Of a stretch of DNA of 22,708 nt, positions 16,131 through 22,708 are shown piece after piece (position 1 is the first letter of the stretch; each line of letters starts with the position of its first letter). This DNA comes from Actinomycetes bacterium (GTDB taxonomy: Bacteria > Actinomycetota > Acidimicrobiia > Acidimicrobiales > Palsa-688): NCBI GenBank assembly GCA_021816565.1, contig JAKAXN010000026.1:1-22708 (forward strand), written 5' to 3'. The position numbers and the translations under genes are program-made. The notes under the pieces were generated by a model that searched no databases, had not been told where the DNA came from, and worked only from the letters and a program-made list of their open reading frames with translations.

Positions 16131-16583
16131 TCAGCTGGTGAGCATCTCCGTCTCCCTCACCCGCAGGGACAGCGCCCGGAGCAGGCTGAGCACAAAGCTG
16201 GGGGAGCGGTGGACCAGCTCGATGAAGTCGTCGGAGACGATCTCCAGCAGCGTGACATCGGTGACGGCCCGCACGCTCGCCGACCGGGCGTGTCCGTCGA
16301 TGAGCGACAGTTCCCCGACCACGTCGCCGGGTCCGAGCTGGCCGATCACCTGAGCGGCGCCGGCGGCCCGGTCGTCTCCGGCCAGGACCTCGGCCCGGCC
16401 CTCGACCAGGACGAACATCAGGCCGCCGTCCTGCCCCTGCCTGGTCAGGTGGGCGCCGGCCGGTTTGGCGGCTTCCACCATGATCGAGGCGATGTCGGCG
16501 AGCTCCCGCTTGGTGCAGTTCTCGAACAGGGGCAGGCGGCCGAGCAGCTCGACCTTCTCTTCCTTGCGCAGCCGCTTGGCCAT
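16131..16583 (-). CDS. Stand-alone cyclic-nucleotide-binding (cNMP/CAP-like) domain protein
   Basis: The protein has 150 residues and is essentially one cyclic-nucleotide-binding domain. It has an entry helix (about 9-17 plus LPLFENC), a beta-roll with LVEGRAEVLAGD (59-70) and GPGDVVGELSLIDG (84-97), and the phosphate-binding cassette GELSLIDGHARSAS. The cassette's glutamate (91) and arginine (100) are both kept, so nucleotide binding is plausible. No DNA-binding helix-turn-helix, kinase or channel part follows the C-terminal helix, so it would act through a partner. ATG at 16583 is chosen; a reading to 16817 adds Pro/Gly/Arg-rich residues across the neighbouring start. It lies tail-to-tail with mceG and diverges from the CMD gene. 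Confidence 0.85.
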   Translation of the reverse strand: MAKRLRKEEKVELLGRLPLFENCTKRELADIASIMVEAAKPAGAHLTRQGQDGGLMFVLVEGRAEVLAGDDRAAGAAQVIGQLGPGDVVGELSLIDGHARSASVRAVTDVTLLEIVSDDFIELVHRSPSFVLSLLRALSLRVRETEMLTS

Positions 16584-16771
16584 GAGCGGACGATAGCGGA
16601 CCCGGGCATATGGGACGGAAGAAGCCCCGATCCGGCCGGGCCCGGGGCCGGCCGGGTCTGCTGGTCCCCGGGGATCCCCGCATCGGGGCCGGGCAGCGAC
16701 GACAATGCCCGGGGGACCCCCCGGGGTCCGAACCGCCAACTCAGCTGCCAGGCAGGCAAAGGAGTCGTCAG
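16584..16771. promoter_or_regulatory. Divergent, palindrome-rich intergenic region
   Basis: This 188-bp spacer separates the cNMP-domain gene and the CMD gene. It holds CCGGGCCCGG near 16635-16645, a perfect 12-bp palindrome CGGGGATCCCCG at 16669-16680, and an inverted repeat GGACCCC-CC-GGGGTCC at 16714-16729. The last lies about 43 bp before the CMD start and is the best operator candidate. No clear promoter boxes were seen. Very high G+C makes chance palindromes common. Confidence 0.45.
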
Positions 16772-17122
16772 ATGATCCATCCGAACGAGGTGCTGGGGGA
16801 GCTGCGCCAGCCGGCACGGGAGCTCAGGGACCAGATCCCCGATGTGATCGGGGCTTACGCCAGCATGCAGCGGGCCGCCATGGCCGACGGGGCCCTGTCG
16901 GCCAAGGTCAAGGAGCTGATCGCGCTGGCCGTGGCCGTCACCAGGCAGTGCGACGGCTGCCTGGCGGCCCATGCCCGGGGGGCGGCCCGCCAGAACGCCA
17001 CCGAGGAGGAGGTGGCGGAGGCCCTCGGGGTGGCCGTGCTGCTCAACGGCGGCCCCGGGACGGTGTGGGGCCCCCGGGCCCTGGCCGCCTTCAAGGAGAT
17101 GGTCCTGGCCGAGCAGTCCTGA
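16772..17122 (+). CDS. Carboxymuconolactone decarboxylase / AhpD-like protein
   Basis: The protein has 116 residues, a normal size for a single CMD-fold subunit. The AhpD-type redox motif is present as CDGC-x-x-x-H (C60, C63, H67) after a helix with KVKELIALAVAV. The following GGPGTVWGPRALAAF segment fits the family's last helix. Such proteins act as thiol peroxidases or related disulfide reductases in the cytoplasm, usually as trimers or hexamers; the substrate is not known. The start is ATG at 16772, set by AAAGGAG at 16758-16764 with a 7-bp spacer. A longer reading from 16610 is rejected. It converges on the beta-lactamase-fold gene with an 8-bp gap. Confidence 0.9.
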   Translation: MIHPNEVLGELRQPARELRDQIPDVIGAYASMQRAAMADGALSAKVKELIALAVAVTRQCDGCLAAHARGAARQNATEEEVAEALGVAVLLNGGPGTVWGPRALAAFKEMVLAEQS

Positions 17123-17140
17123 GGCCGCCCTCAGGCGGCC
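17123..17140. terminator. GC-rich hairpin between convergent genes
   Basis: GGCCGCC-CTCA-GGCGGCC gives a perfect 7-bp stem with a 4-nt loop. It starts right after the CMD stop and covers the last codons of the convergent hydrolase gene. There is no U-tract on either side, so if it terminates, it does so as an unconventional bidirectional hairpin. Confidence 0.45.
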
Positions 17141-17961
17141 ACCACGGCGTCCGAGAGTCGGGGCCAGGCCTCGGCCGCCCAGGGGCCGAACGGACGGCTC
17201 GACAGCGACACCAGCGCCCGGCCGGAGGCGGGGTCGACCCACAGGAGCGACCCCGACCGGCCGAAGTGCCCGAAGGTACGGGGTGAGTTCGTCCGTCCGG
17301 TCCAGTGGGGGGCCTTGTGGTCCCGCAGCTCCACCCCTAGCCCCCAGTCGTTGGCCTCCTGCGGCCCGAAGCCGGGCAGAACCCCGCTGAGACCGGGGAA
17401 GGCCACCGTGGTGGCCTCGGCCAGGGTGGCCCCGCTGACCAGCCCGGGGCGCAGCAGCTCGCCGGCCAGGGCCACGAGGTCGCTGAGCGGCCCGCTGGCT
17501 CCCCAGGCCGGGGACCCCTCCAGCCGGGTGGCGTTCATGCCCAACGGCTCGAGCACCGCCTCCCGGGCGTAGGTCTCGAACGGCATCCCGGCAGCTGCGG
17601 CCAGGTGGGCGGCGGCCAGCTCGAAGCCCCGGTTCGAGTAGATGCGCCGGCGGGCCGGGGGGGCCAGGACGCGGTCGCTGTCGGGGGCCAGGCCGGAGGC
17701 GTGGGCCAGAAGGTGGCGCAGCGTCGATCCCTCCGGGCCGGCCCGGTCGTCCCACGACACCGTTCCCTCCTCCACCGCGACCCAGACGGCTACCGCCGTG
17801 ACCACCTTGGTCACCGACGCCCACGGGAAGGGCCTCTCGGCGGGGCCGGACATGTCCCGGATGGTGATCCCGGCCGGCCCGGCGGACAGCCAGGCGGCGC
17901 CGGCGGGGAAGCCCCAGCCGGCCACCGAATCGAGCGGGCCGCCGGGCCGGCCGGGGCTCAC
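17131..17961 (-). CDS. Serine beta-lactamase-fold hydrolase (class C / esterase type)
   Basis: The protein has 276 residues. The nucleophile motif is SVTK (S-x-x-K) at 49-52, the second motif YSN at 108-110, and the third HFG (H-x-G) at 232-234, in order. These are the marks of the class C beta-lactamase / D-peptidase / esterase family. LRHLLAHASGL (81-91) is also a typical family block. No signal peptide is seen with the chosen start, so it may be cytoplasmic, although its partners are envelope genes. GTG at 17961 overlaps the upstream gene's stop as GTGA; an in-frame ATG at 17982 is an alternative. It is shorter than typical secreted family members, which carry signals and C-terminal domains. 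The substrate is unknown. Confidence 0.87.
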   Translation of the reverse strand: MSPGRPGGPLDSVAGWGFPAGAAWLSAGPAGITIRDMSGPAERPFPWASVTKVVTAVAVWVAVEEGTVSWDDRAGPEGSTLRHLLAHASGLAPDSDRVLAPPARRRIYSNRGFELAAAHLAAAAGMPFETYAREAVLEPLGMNATRLEGSPAWGASGPLSDLVALAGELLRPGLVSGATLAEATTVAFPGLSGVLPGFGPQEANDWGLGVELRDHKAPHWTGRTNSPRTFGHFGRSGSLLWVDPASGRALVSLSSRPFGPWAAEAWPRLSDAVVAA

Positions 17962-18839
17962 TGCCCGGGGGAGGGGCATCCCAGGATGCTGCTCAGGGTG
18001 CCCAGGTCCTGCTCCATCAGGGAGAAGTAGTCGGCCCCGCTCGGCCACCCCCCGCTCGGCGGCCCGACCAGGGTGTCGAGCGAGTGGACCTTGGCGTTGG
18101 CCGAGGCGGCGACCGCCGTGACGCCCGAGTTGTCGACCCACGGCTCGGTGATCACCGACGTGGTCCGCCCGGCGGCGAGGGCCTGGGTGGCGGCCTCGAC
18201 CTGGGACGCCACCGACGGGGCGCCCACCACGATGTTCTGGAGGCTGTACGACGTGGCCATGGAGCTGAAGGCCCTGTCGGGCGTGATCAGCGTGGTGTCC
18301 GGGCAGGCCGAGAGAGTGCTCGAGTAGGCGATGTCGAGCGAGGAGACCTGGGCCTGGAGGGACGAGGCGTTCCGGCGGAACAGCGGGGCCGCCTCCGGGT
18401 CGGCCGCCTCCATCGCCGAGGCGATGGCGCCCACCGCGTGGTTGAAGGTGTGCGGGTCCAGCCAGACGTACGGGCTGGCCGGGCCGGCCGGGCGGACCTT
18501 CACGACCGTCCGGGCTCCCGATGCGGCGGTCTCGAAGGAGGGCTGGAAGCCACCTCCCACCTCGAGCACCAGGCCGGCCGAGCGCACCTGCCGCGCCTGC
18601 ACCGGCGTCAGCTGGTACCGGAGGGGGTCGGCCCCGCCCGGGACGACGTCGGTCGACCGGGCCTTTTCCTGGCCGATCAGGCCGGCGATCTGGCCCAGTG
18701 GGTACACGCCGGTGGCCACCTGCAGCGTCGGGGCGCCCGACACGGACCGGGGCAGCGAGTTGCCGCAGCCGGCCAGCCCAGCCGCCAGGGCCATGGTCGC
18801 CAGCAGGGTCCTCCGGCGCCGGCCGCTAGAAGTGCTCAC
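17958..18839 (-). CDS. ZnuA-like metal-ABC substrate-binding lipoprotein with altered metal site
   Basis: The protein has 293 residues. Arginines at 7-10 and a hydrophobic run lead to the lipobox LAGC with the lipidated cysteine at 25, so it is anchored outside the membrane. The body follows the ZnuA/MntC (cluster A-I) pattern: VATGVYPLGQIAGLIG (41-56), DPxxY (71-75), PYVWLDPH (123-130), the DRAFSSMA block (188-195), TEP (231-233) and SLDTLVG (253-259). In that family the metal is held by His, His, His and Asp/Glu. Here the first position is Leu (73), the second His (130) is kept, the third is Asp (188), and Asp 255 is kept. Zinc binding may therefore be lost or changed. No matching permease or ATPase is in the window. 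The start is GTG at 18839, overlapping the deacetylase end by 14 bp. Confidence 0.82.
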   Translation of the reverse strand: MSTSSGRRRRTLLATMALAAGLAGCGNSLPRSVSGAPTLQVATGVYPLGQIAGLIGQEKARSTDVVPGGADPLRYQLTPVQARQVRSAGLVLEVGGGFQPSFETAASGARTVVKVRPAGPASPYVWLDPHTFNHAVGAIASAMEAADPEAAPLFRRNASSLQAQVSSLDIAYSSTLSACPDTTLITPDRAFSSMATSYSLQNIVVGAPSVASQVEAATQALAAGRTTSVITEPWVDNSGVTAVAASANAKVHSLDTLVGPPSGGWPSGADYFSLMEQDLGTLSSILGCPSPGQ

Positions 18840-19560
18840 CGAGCGGCCCGATCTCCAGGCCGCGCCTCCTCCAGTCGTCAGCGAGGATGGGAAGGGCGTC
18901 GATGGTCGCCTTCCAGCTCTCGGGGGTCGAGGTGACGTCGGAGTCGTGGAGGAGCACGGTCGCTCCGGGGACGAAGGTTCGTTCGACATTCCCGGCCACT
19001 GTCGTACCGGTGGCATCGCTTCGCCAGTCGAGACCCCAGGTGGTCCAGAGGACCATGCGCAACCCGATCTTCCGGGCGGCCACCAGGCTCGAGAGCGACA
19101 CCCCCCCGTAGGGCGGGCGGAACCAGTCGATCCGGTGACCGCTCAGGTCCTCCAGGGTGGCCCGGGCGGCGGCCACGTCACGCACCACCGAGGGCGCGGG
19201 CCGGCGCAGGTGGCTCTTGTGGGTGTCGCCGTGGACCCCGATCTCGTGGCCCCTCCGGACCAGCTCGGCGATCATTTCCGGGGCCCGGCGGGCCTGCGAT
19301 CCCAGGCAGAAGAACGTCGCTTTCCATCCGAGGGCATCCAGGGCGTCGAGGACCAGGGGGGTGGACAGGGGATCGGGTCCGTCGTCGAAGGTCAGAGCCA
19401 CATGCCCTGGCCGCCCCACCCCCGACAGGCCGGGTAGCAGACGGCAGCGGGCCGACCTCCAGGCCACCACTCCCGGCACCAGGTGGGCGAAGGCCCCGCC
19501 GGCGGTGGCCGCCGCCAGGCCCGTTGCCACCCTGCGGGCCGGGGACCCCGGGCCGGTCAC
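18826..19560 (-). CDS. NodB-family polysaccharide deacetylase (CE4), intact catalytic set
   Basis: The protein has 244 residues. All CE4 motifs are present: TFDDG at 57-61, HGDTH with both metal histidines (110, 114), RPPYG at 148-152, WGLDW near 175-179, and LLHD at 203-206. It should hydrolyse N- or O-acetyl groups on a glycan with a divalent metal. A short hydrophobic N-terminal part (about 10-34) may be a signal or anchor. GTG at 19560 overlaps the stop of the glycosyltransferase gene as GTGA, so the two are translationally coupled and probably act on the same glycan. A reading up to 19887 lies within the upstream gene and is rejected. Confidence 0.92.
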   Translation of the reverse strand: MTGPGSPARRVATGLAAATAGGAFAHLVPGVVAWRSARCRLLPGLSGVGRPGHVALTFDDGPDPLSTPLVLDALDALGWKATFFCLGSQARRAPEMIAELVRRGHEIGVHGDTHKSHLRRPAPSVVRDVAAARATLEDLSGHRIDWFRPPYGGVSLSSLVAARKIGLRMVLWTTWGLDWRSDATGTTVAGNVERTFVPGATVLLHDSDVTSTPESWKATIDALPILADDWRRRGLEIGPLGEHF

Positions 19561-21410
19561 GCCAGCGCAGCCAGAGGGGCCGACGCCAGCTGGGAGGCTC
19601 CGAGCGTCGCCTGGATCTGGGACAGGTACTGCGCCAGCTCCGCCGGCGTGGCCCCGAAGCCGTTGACCAGGTAGATCTGCCGGGCCTCCAGCTTGAGGTC
19701 CTGGCTGTCCGGCCCGGGGCCGGCGTGCAGTATGTGGTTCGGCACGACCAGCGAGGTGTGGGCGTTGCGGCACTCGACCAGATCCCAGGCGTTGAGTCGG
19801 CGTCCGGGTACGGACACGGTGACCGGCTGGCCGGTGATGGCGGCGATCGCCTGCCCGGCGCGGGCATCGCGAAAGGCCCGGTTCCACGGCAGGTCGCTGT
19901 CGCCGGGAAGGCTCGATCCCGGCTCGCCGAAGCCCCCGTTGGCCACCCCCACCCCTTCGCCGGCCAGCTGCCGCAGGGCACCGGGGGCCTCCTGAGCGGT
20001 CATGTCGTCGACCACCGCGGTCGCCGACAGCTGGCGCAGCTGCGTGTCCACGGCCGGATCGGCCAGCTCCGCGGCGCTCAGGCGCACCCCGAGGTAGGTC
20101 ACCGCCCCCGACCCCGGCGGTGGGTCGGCCACCCCGGCGCCCGCCTCGGTCGCCATGGCCACCCCGGTGGTCAGCCCGGTCCAGCAGACGGCGGTCAGGG
20201 CCACCCCGCCGACGGCCAGGCGGACGGCCGAGCGGAGGGGCCGGTGCTCGGCTCCTCGAGGGGCCGGCTGGCCGGCCGCGGAGAGCACGACCTCTGCCGG
20301 GCTGTGGCGGAACATGGCTCGGGCCCGGGCGATCTGGCCGTCCCGGGCCGGGCCGGGCTCCGTCAGCAGCGCCAGGCAGTCAGCCAACGAGGCCCGGTCG
20401 GCGGCCAGGCGGGCCACTCCTGCGGCGTCCATGTAGGAGGTGTTCTCCCGGCCGTGCCCGGCGATCGGGTCGAAGCTCACCACCGGGAGGCCGGCCCGCA
20501 TGGCCTCCAGGGACGTCAGCCCGCCGGCGTTCTCCACCAGGGCGTCGCACGCCGCCATGAGAGCGGGCATGTCGTCGGTCCAGCCGAGGATCAGCGACGG
20601 CCGGCCGGCCCTCTCGGCCAGGTCCGAGACGTGGCGGCGCAGGCGGTCGTCGCGCCCGCACACCACCACCGGCAGGAAGCGCCCGTCGGCGGCGATGGCC
20701 TCCCAGGTGTCGCCGACGTTGCCGACGCCCCACGAGCCGGCCACCACGAGGACCGCCCTCTGGTCGTCGGTGATGCCGAAACGCCTTCTGGCCTCGGTGC
20801 GCGATGGCAGACCGGCGGGATCGAAGCGGTCGGACACGGCCGGGCCGGTGGATATGGCCGGGCGACGGGTCCGCGACTCTGCGACCTGCGCCGGGGTGTC
20901 GTGGATGGTCACGTTGAGGTCCACGCCCCGGTGCACCCAGAGGGGGTGGACCCCGAAGTCGGTTATGAAGTTGACCGCCGGGATACCCAGCCGGCCGGTG
21001 CGGCGCAGCCGCCCCAGGCAGAGGGTCGCCAGCGGGTAGGTGGACACCACGACCTTGGGTTGCATCTGTCGGACCCAGCGCAACACCCGGCGGCGGGTGA
21101 TGATGGTGACCAGCCAGGCGACGAGCGGGCACAGCCACGGGACCCGGTACCAGAACCGGTAGGTGGCGTCGTATGCCGACGGGACGTGGCGCAGCTCGAA
21201 CTCGTAGCCGCTGCGCAGTGCCGACCCGATGCGGAGCGGGCCGCTGGTGAGGAAGTCCCGGACCTCGGCCACGTGGCCCCCGGCGCGCAGCTGCTCGGCG
21301 AGCGTGCGGGCCGCGCCGTCGTGGCCGGCGCCCATGCTTGCCGAGATGATCAGGACCCGGTCCGGGGCCGGTCCTTCGGTGGGCGGGGGGAGCGCCCGGT
21401 GCCTGCGCAC
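19557..21410 (-). CDS. GT28/MGDG-synthase-like glycosyltransferase fused to a membrane helix and a degenerate deacetylase-like domain
   Basis: The protein has 617 residues. The N-terminal part (about 17-370) is a GT-B glycosyltransferase like MGDG synthase/MurG: SASMGAGHDGAA (23-34), TDFGVHPLWV (150-159), GSWGVGN (225-231), and the sugar-nucleotide block NAGGLTSLEAMRAGLPVV (294-311) with PIAGHGRENTSYM (315-327). A membrane helix follows at about 397-418. The C-terminal part (437-617) has no recognised active-site motif but lines up along its length with the CE4 deacetylase encoded next to it; the catalytic positions are replaced. The GT would sit in the cytoplasm and the C-terminal domain outside. 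The start is GTG at 21410, giving a normal GT start; upstream residues to 21626 lie within the ligase gene. The acceptor is unknown: a glycolipid or a polysaccharide are both possible. Confidence 0.88.
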   Translation of the reverse strand: MRRHRALPPPTEGPAPDRVLIISASMGAGHDGAARTLAEQLRAGGHVAEVRDFLTSGPLRIGSALRSGYEFELRHVPSAYDATYRFWYRVPWLCPLVAWLVTIITRRRVLRWVRQMQPKVVVSTYPLATLCLGRLRRTGRLGIPAVNFITDFGVHPLWVHRGVDLNVTIHDTPAQVAESRTRRPAISTGPAVSDRFDPAGLPSRTEARRRFGITDDQRAVLVVAGSWGVGNVGDTWEAIAADGRFLPVVVCGRDDRLRRHVSDLAERAGRPSLILGWTDDMPALMAACDALVENAGGLTSLEAMRAGLPVVSFDPIAGHGRENTSYMDAAGVARLAADRASLADCLALLTEPGPARDGQIARARAMFRHSPAEVVLSAAGQPAPRGAEHRPLRSAVRLAVGGVALTAVCWTGLTTGVAMATEAGAGVADPPPGSGAVTYLGVRLSAAELADPAVDTQLRQLSATAVVDDMTAQEAPGALRQLAGEGVGVANGGFGEPGSSLPGDSDLPWNRAFRDARAGQAIAAITGQPVTVSVPGRRLNAWDLVECRNAHTSLVVPNHILHAGPGPDSQDLKLEARQIYLVNGFGATPAELAQYLSQIQATLGASQLASAPLAALA

Positions 21411-21480
21411 GTCCCGACAGGCTAGCGGCCCGGCCCGCCGACCGGCCGGAACCTCTGCCGACCCTCCGATCGGTCCCGGG

Positions 21481-22425
21481 TCACGCCTCGCGTCGGACGT
21501 CCCGGGCGTCCTTGTCGGGCCGCAGGCCGAGGAAGCGGGGATGGCGTAACCGGCCGTCCCGGGTCCACTCGCTGAACTCGACCTCTGCCACCAGGTCGGG
21601 CCGGACCCAGTGCGCGTCGCGCACACGGGGGGCGTCGGTGAAGGGGGTCTCCCCGGTGGCCAGGTCCGTCAACCGCCGATGCAGTCGCCGCAGAGTCGCT
21701 TCGTCGAATCCGGTGCCCACCTTTCCCGCGTACACCAACCGGTCCCCGTCGTGATACCCCACCAGCAGAGCGCCGAAGCCGGTCCGGGTGCCGGAGGGGT
21801 CGGTCCAGCCGCCCACCACCAGCTCCTGGCGGGCCGAGCACTTGAGCTTCCGCCAGTCGCCGGAGCGCCCGGACCGGTAGAGACTCGAGCGCCTCTTGGC
21901 GACCAGGCCCTCCCAGCCGGAGCGGCAGGCGAGCTCGAGCAGCTGGGCCGGCTCGCCCGTCAGCTGTTCCGAGACCCGGACCCGGCCGCCGCTCCCGCCG
22001 AGCGCGGCGCGCAGCAGCTCCCTCCGCTCGTCGAGCGGCACCGGGGTGGTGTCGCGACCGAGCAGCGAGATCAGGTCGAACGCCACGTACACCGGCTGGC
22101 CGCCACCCGTCGGCCCTCCCTGGAGGAGCTGGAAGCTGGTCCGCTCGCCGGCGAAGGCCACTATCTCCCCGTCGAGCACGAACTCCGGTACCGGTATGCG
22201 GGCCAGCGCGGCCAGCAGGTCGGGGAAGCGGGAGCCGAACGACAGATGGTTTCGCGACCAGAGCTCCACCCGGTTCCCCTGGCGTACGGCGATGCCCCGC
22301 AGGCCGTCCAGCTTGCGCTCGTACACCCACTCGCCCCGGTGCAGGACCGCCTCCTCGTCGGGCATCTTCAGGAGGGTGGCCAGCATCGGTGGTCGCCAGC
22401 CGGCCGCGCCGCTCGCCGCCGGCAC
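21481..22425 (-). CDS. ATP-dependent DNA ligase, LigD-type ligase domain only
   Basis: The protein has 314 residues and covers a complete ligase core plus OB domain. The adenylation motif is KLDGLR with the nucleophile lysine at 38. DGE follows at 85-87, the FQLLQ block at 98-102, EGLVAK at 172-177, and motif V with W-R-K-L-K at 191-195. The OB part has VGGWTDPSGTR and VEFSEWTRDGRLRHPRFLGL near the end. This is the size of the ligase module of LigD, here without the polymerase or nuclease modules, as in many actinobacterial separate-gene versions. Such ligases seal nicks and breaks, often with Ku; no Ku gene is in the window. GTG at 22425 lies 5 bp after the upstream stop; an in-frame ATG at 22386 would still keep all motifs. 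Confidence 0.93.
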   Translation of the reverse strand: MPAASGAAGWRPPMLATLLKMPDEEAVLHRGEWVYERKLDGLRGIAVRQGNRVELWSRNHLSFGSRFPDLLAALARIPVPEFVLDGEIVAFAGERTSFQLLQGGPTGGGQPVYVAFDLISLLGRDTTPVPLDERRELLRAALGGSGGRVRVSEQLTGEPAQLLELACRSGWEGLVAKRRSSLYRSGRSGDWRKLKCSARQELVVGGWTDPSGTRTGFGALLVGYHDGDRLVYAGKVGTGFDEATLRRLHRRLTDLATGETPFTDAPRVRDAHWVRPDLVAEVEFSEWTRDGRLRHPRFLGLRPDKDARDVRREA

Positions 22426-22430
22426 GGACG

Positions 22431-22708
22431 TCAGCGCTCGGTGACTATCCGCTGGGTCAGGCGGATGTCGCGGCCCTCACCGGCGAAGGTGTCGTGGTAG
22501 CGGGCCATCATCCAGATCGCCCATCCGCTTTCGCCCCGGCCGCCCACCATCACGTCCGACACGGCGTGGGTGGTGCCCGGTTGCGAGCCGTTGGAGACAA
22601 CCACGTTGGTGACGTGGTGGAACATGGTCCCGGGGATCGTGGCCAGCCAACCACTGATGGCCTGGCGTCCGGTCAGGTCCTGGTCCAGGATCCGGAACCG
22701 GCCGTCCT
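22431..22708 (-). CDS. SnoaL-like (NTF2-fold) protein, C-terminal part (N-terminus off the right edge)
   Basis: About 92 codons are visible. The reading is open to the window edge, so the gene is 5' truncated by the window. The visible part shows the usual end of a SnoaL_4-type domain: a GRQAISGWL helix, the strand MFHHVTNVVV, a long strand pair with HAVSDVMVG and IWMMARYHDTF, and a final strand with RLTQRIVTER. Such small cone-shaped domains act as isomerases, dehydratases or hydrolases, or as accessory folds; function cannot be named. It is followed after 5 bp by the DNA ligase gene on the same strand. An in-frame ATG at 22625 is internal to the conserved fold and is not the start. Confidence 0.7.
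   Translation of the reverse strand, partial: DGRFRILDQDLTGRQAISGWLATIPGTMFHHVTNVVVSNGSQPGTTHAVSDVMVGGRGESGWAIWMMARYHDTFAGEGRDIRLTQRIVTER

Noticed and set aside
16131..16817. Longer version of the cNMP-domain protein
   Set aside because: The added 78 residues are Pro/Gly/Arg-rich, cross the start of the divergent CMD gene and precede a good ATG at 16583.
19524..21425. Plus-strand open frame of 633 codons
   Set aside because: It is the mirror of the glycosyltransferase gene. It has no motifs and is rich in Gly, Arg, His and Gln, as expected for an antisense frame.
21411..21480. Possible promoter between the ligase and glycosyltransferase genes
   Set aside because: The 70-bp gap has only GC-rich short repeats and no -35/-10-like boxes, so no promoter call is supported.

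Overview
The window is about 22.7 kb of high-G+C DNA. GTG and TTG start codons are frequent and genes overlap tightly. Together with a complete mycobacterial-type mce cluster (two YrbE permeases, six Mce proteins, a Mas protein and an MceG ATPase), this points to an actinobacterium. It is probably not a classical Mycobacterium, because the accessory genes are unusual. An Acidimicrobiia-like lineage is a guess; no marker gene in the window settles it.

Left half (1-14395, all minus strand): one long, apparently single transcription unit. It runs yrbEA-yrbEB-mceA-B-C-D-E-F, then a Mas-like membrane protein, two related secreted proteins of unknown function, a small lipoprotein, a FadD-type acyl-CoA synthetase and an ABC1/UbiB-like atypical kinase cut by the left edge. 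Gaps between genes are 27 bp or less, and most neighbours overlap at stop/start codons. The mce genes would build an envelope-spanning lipid importer, and FadD would activate an imported fatty or sterol-side-chain acid. The two secreted paralogues, which share four conserved cysteines, and the lipoprotein are candidates for undescribed extracytoplasmic parts of the importer.

Centre (14396-16109): a 268-bp divergent intergenic region carries a short inverted repeat. The ATPase gene mceG follows on the plus strand, with a long low-complexity and charged C-terminal tail.

Right half: a lone cyclic-nucleotide-binding domain protein (minus) diverges from an AhpD/CMD-like protein (plus) across a palindrome-rich spacer. 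Next comes a minus-strand, translationally coupled four-gene envelope cassette. In transcription order it holds a GT28/MGDG-synthase-like glycosyltransferase fused to what looks like a catalytically dead NodB deacetylase domain, an intact NodB polysaccharide deacetylase, a ZnuA-like lipoprotein lacking two of its usual metal ligands, and a serine beta-lactamase-fold hydrolase. Upstream of this cassette on the same strand are a stand-alone LigD-type ATP-dependent DNA ligase and a SnoaL-like protein cut by the right edge.

The most promising novelties are the secreted four-cysteine paralogue pair in the mce operon and the glycosyltransferase-pseudodeacetylase / deacetylase / degenerate ZnuA-like cassette. 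No RNA genes, insertion sequences or CRISPR arrays were seen.
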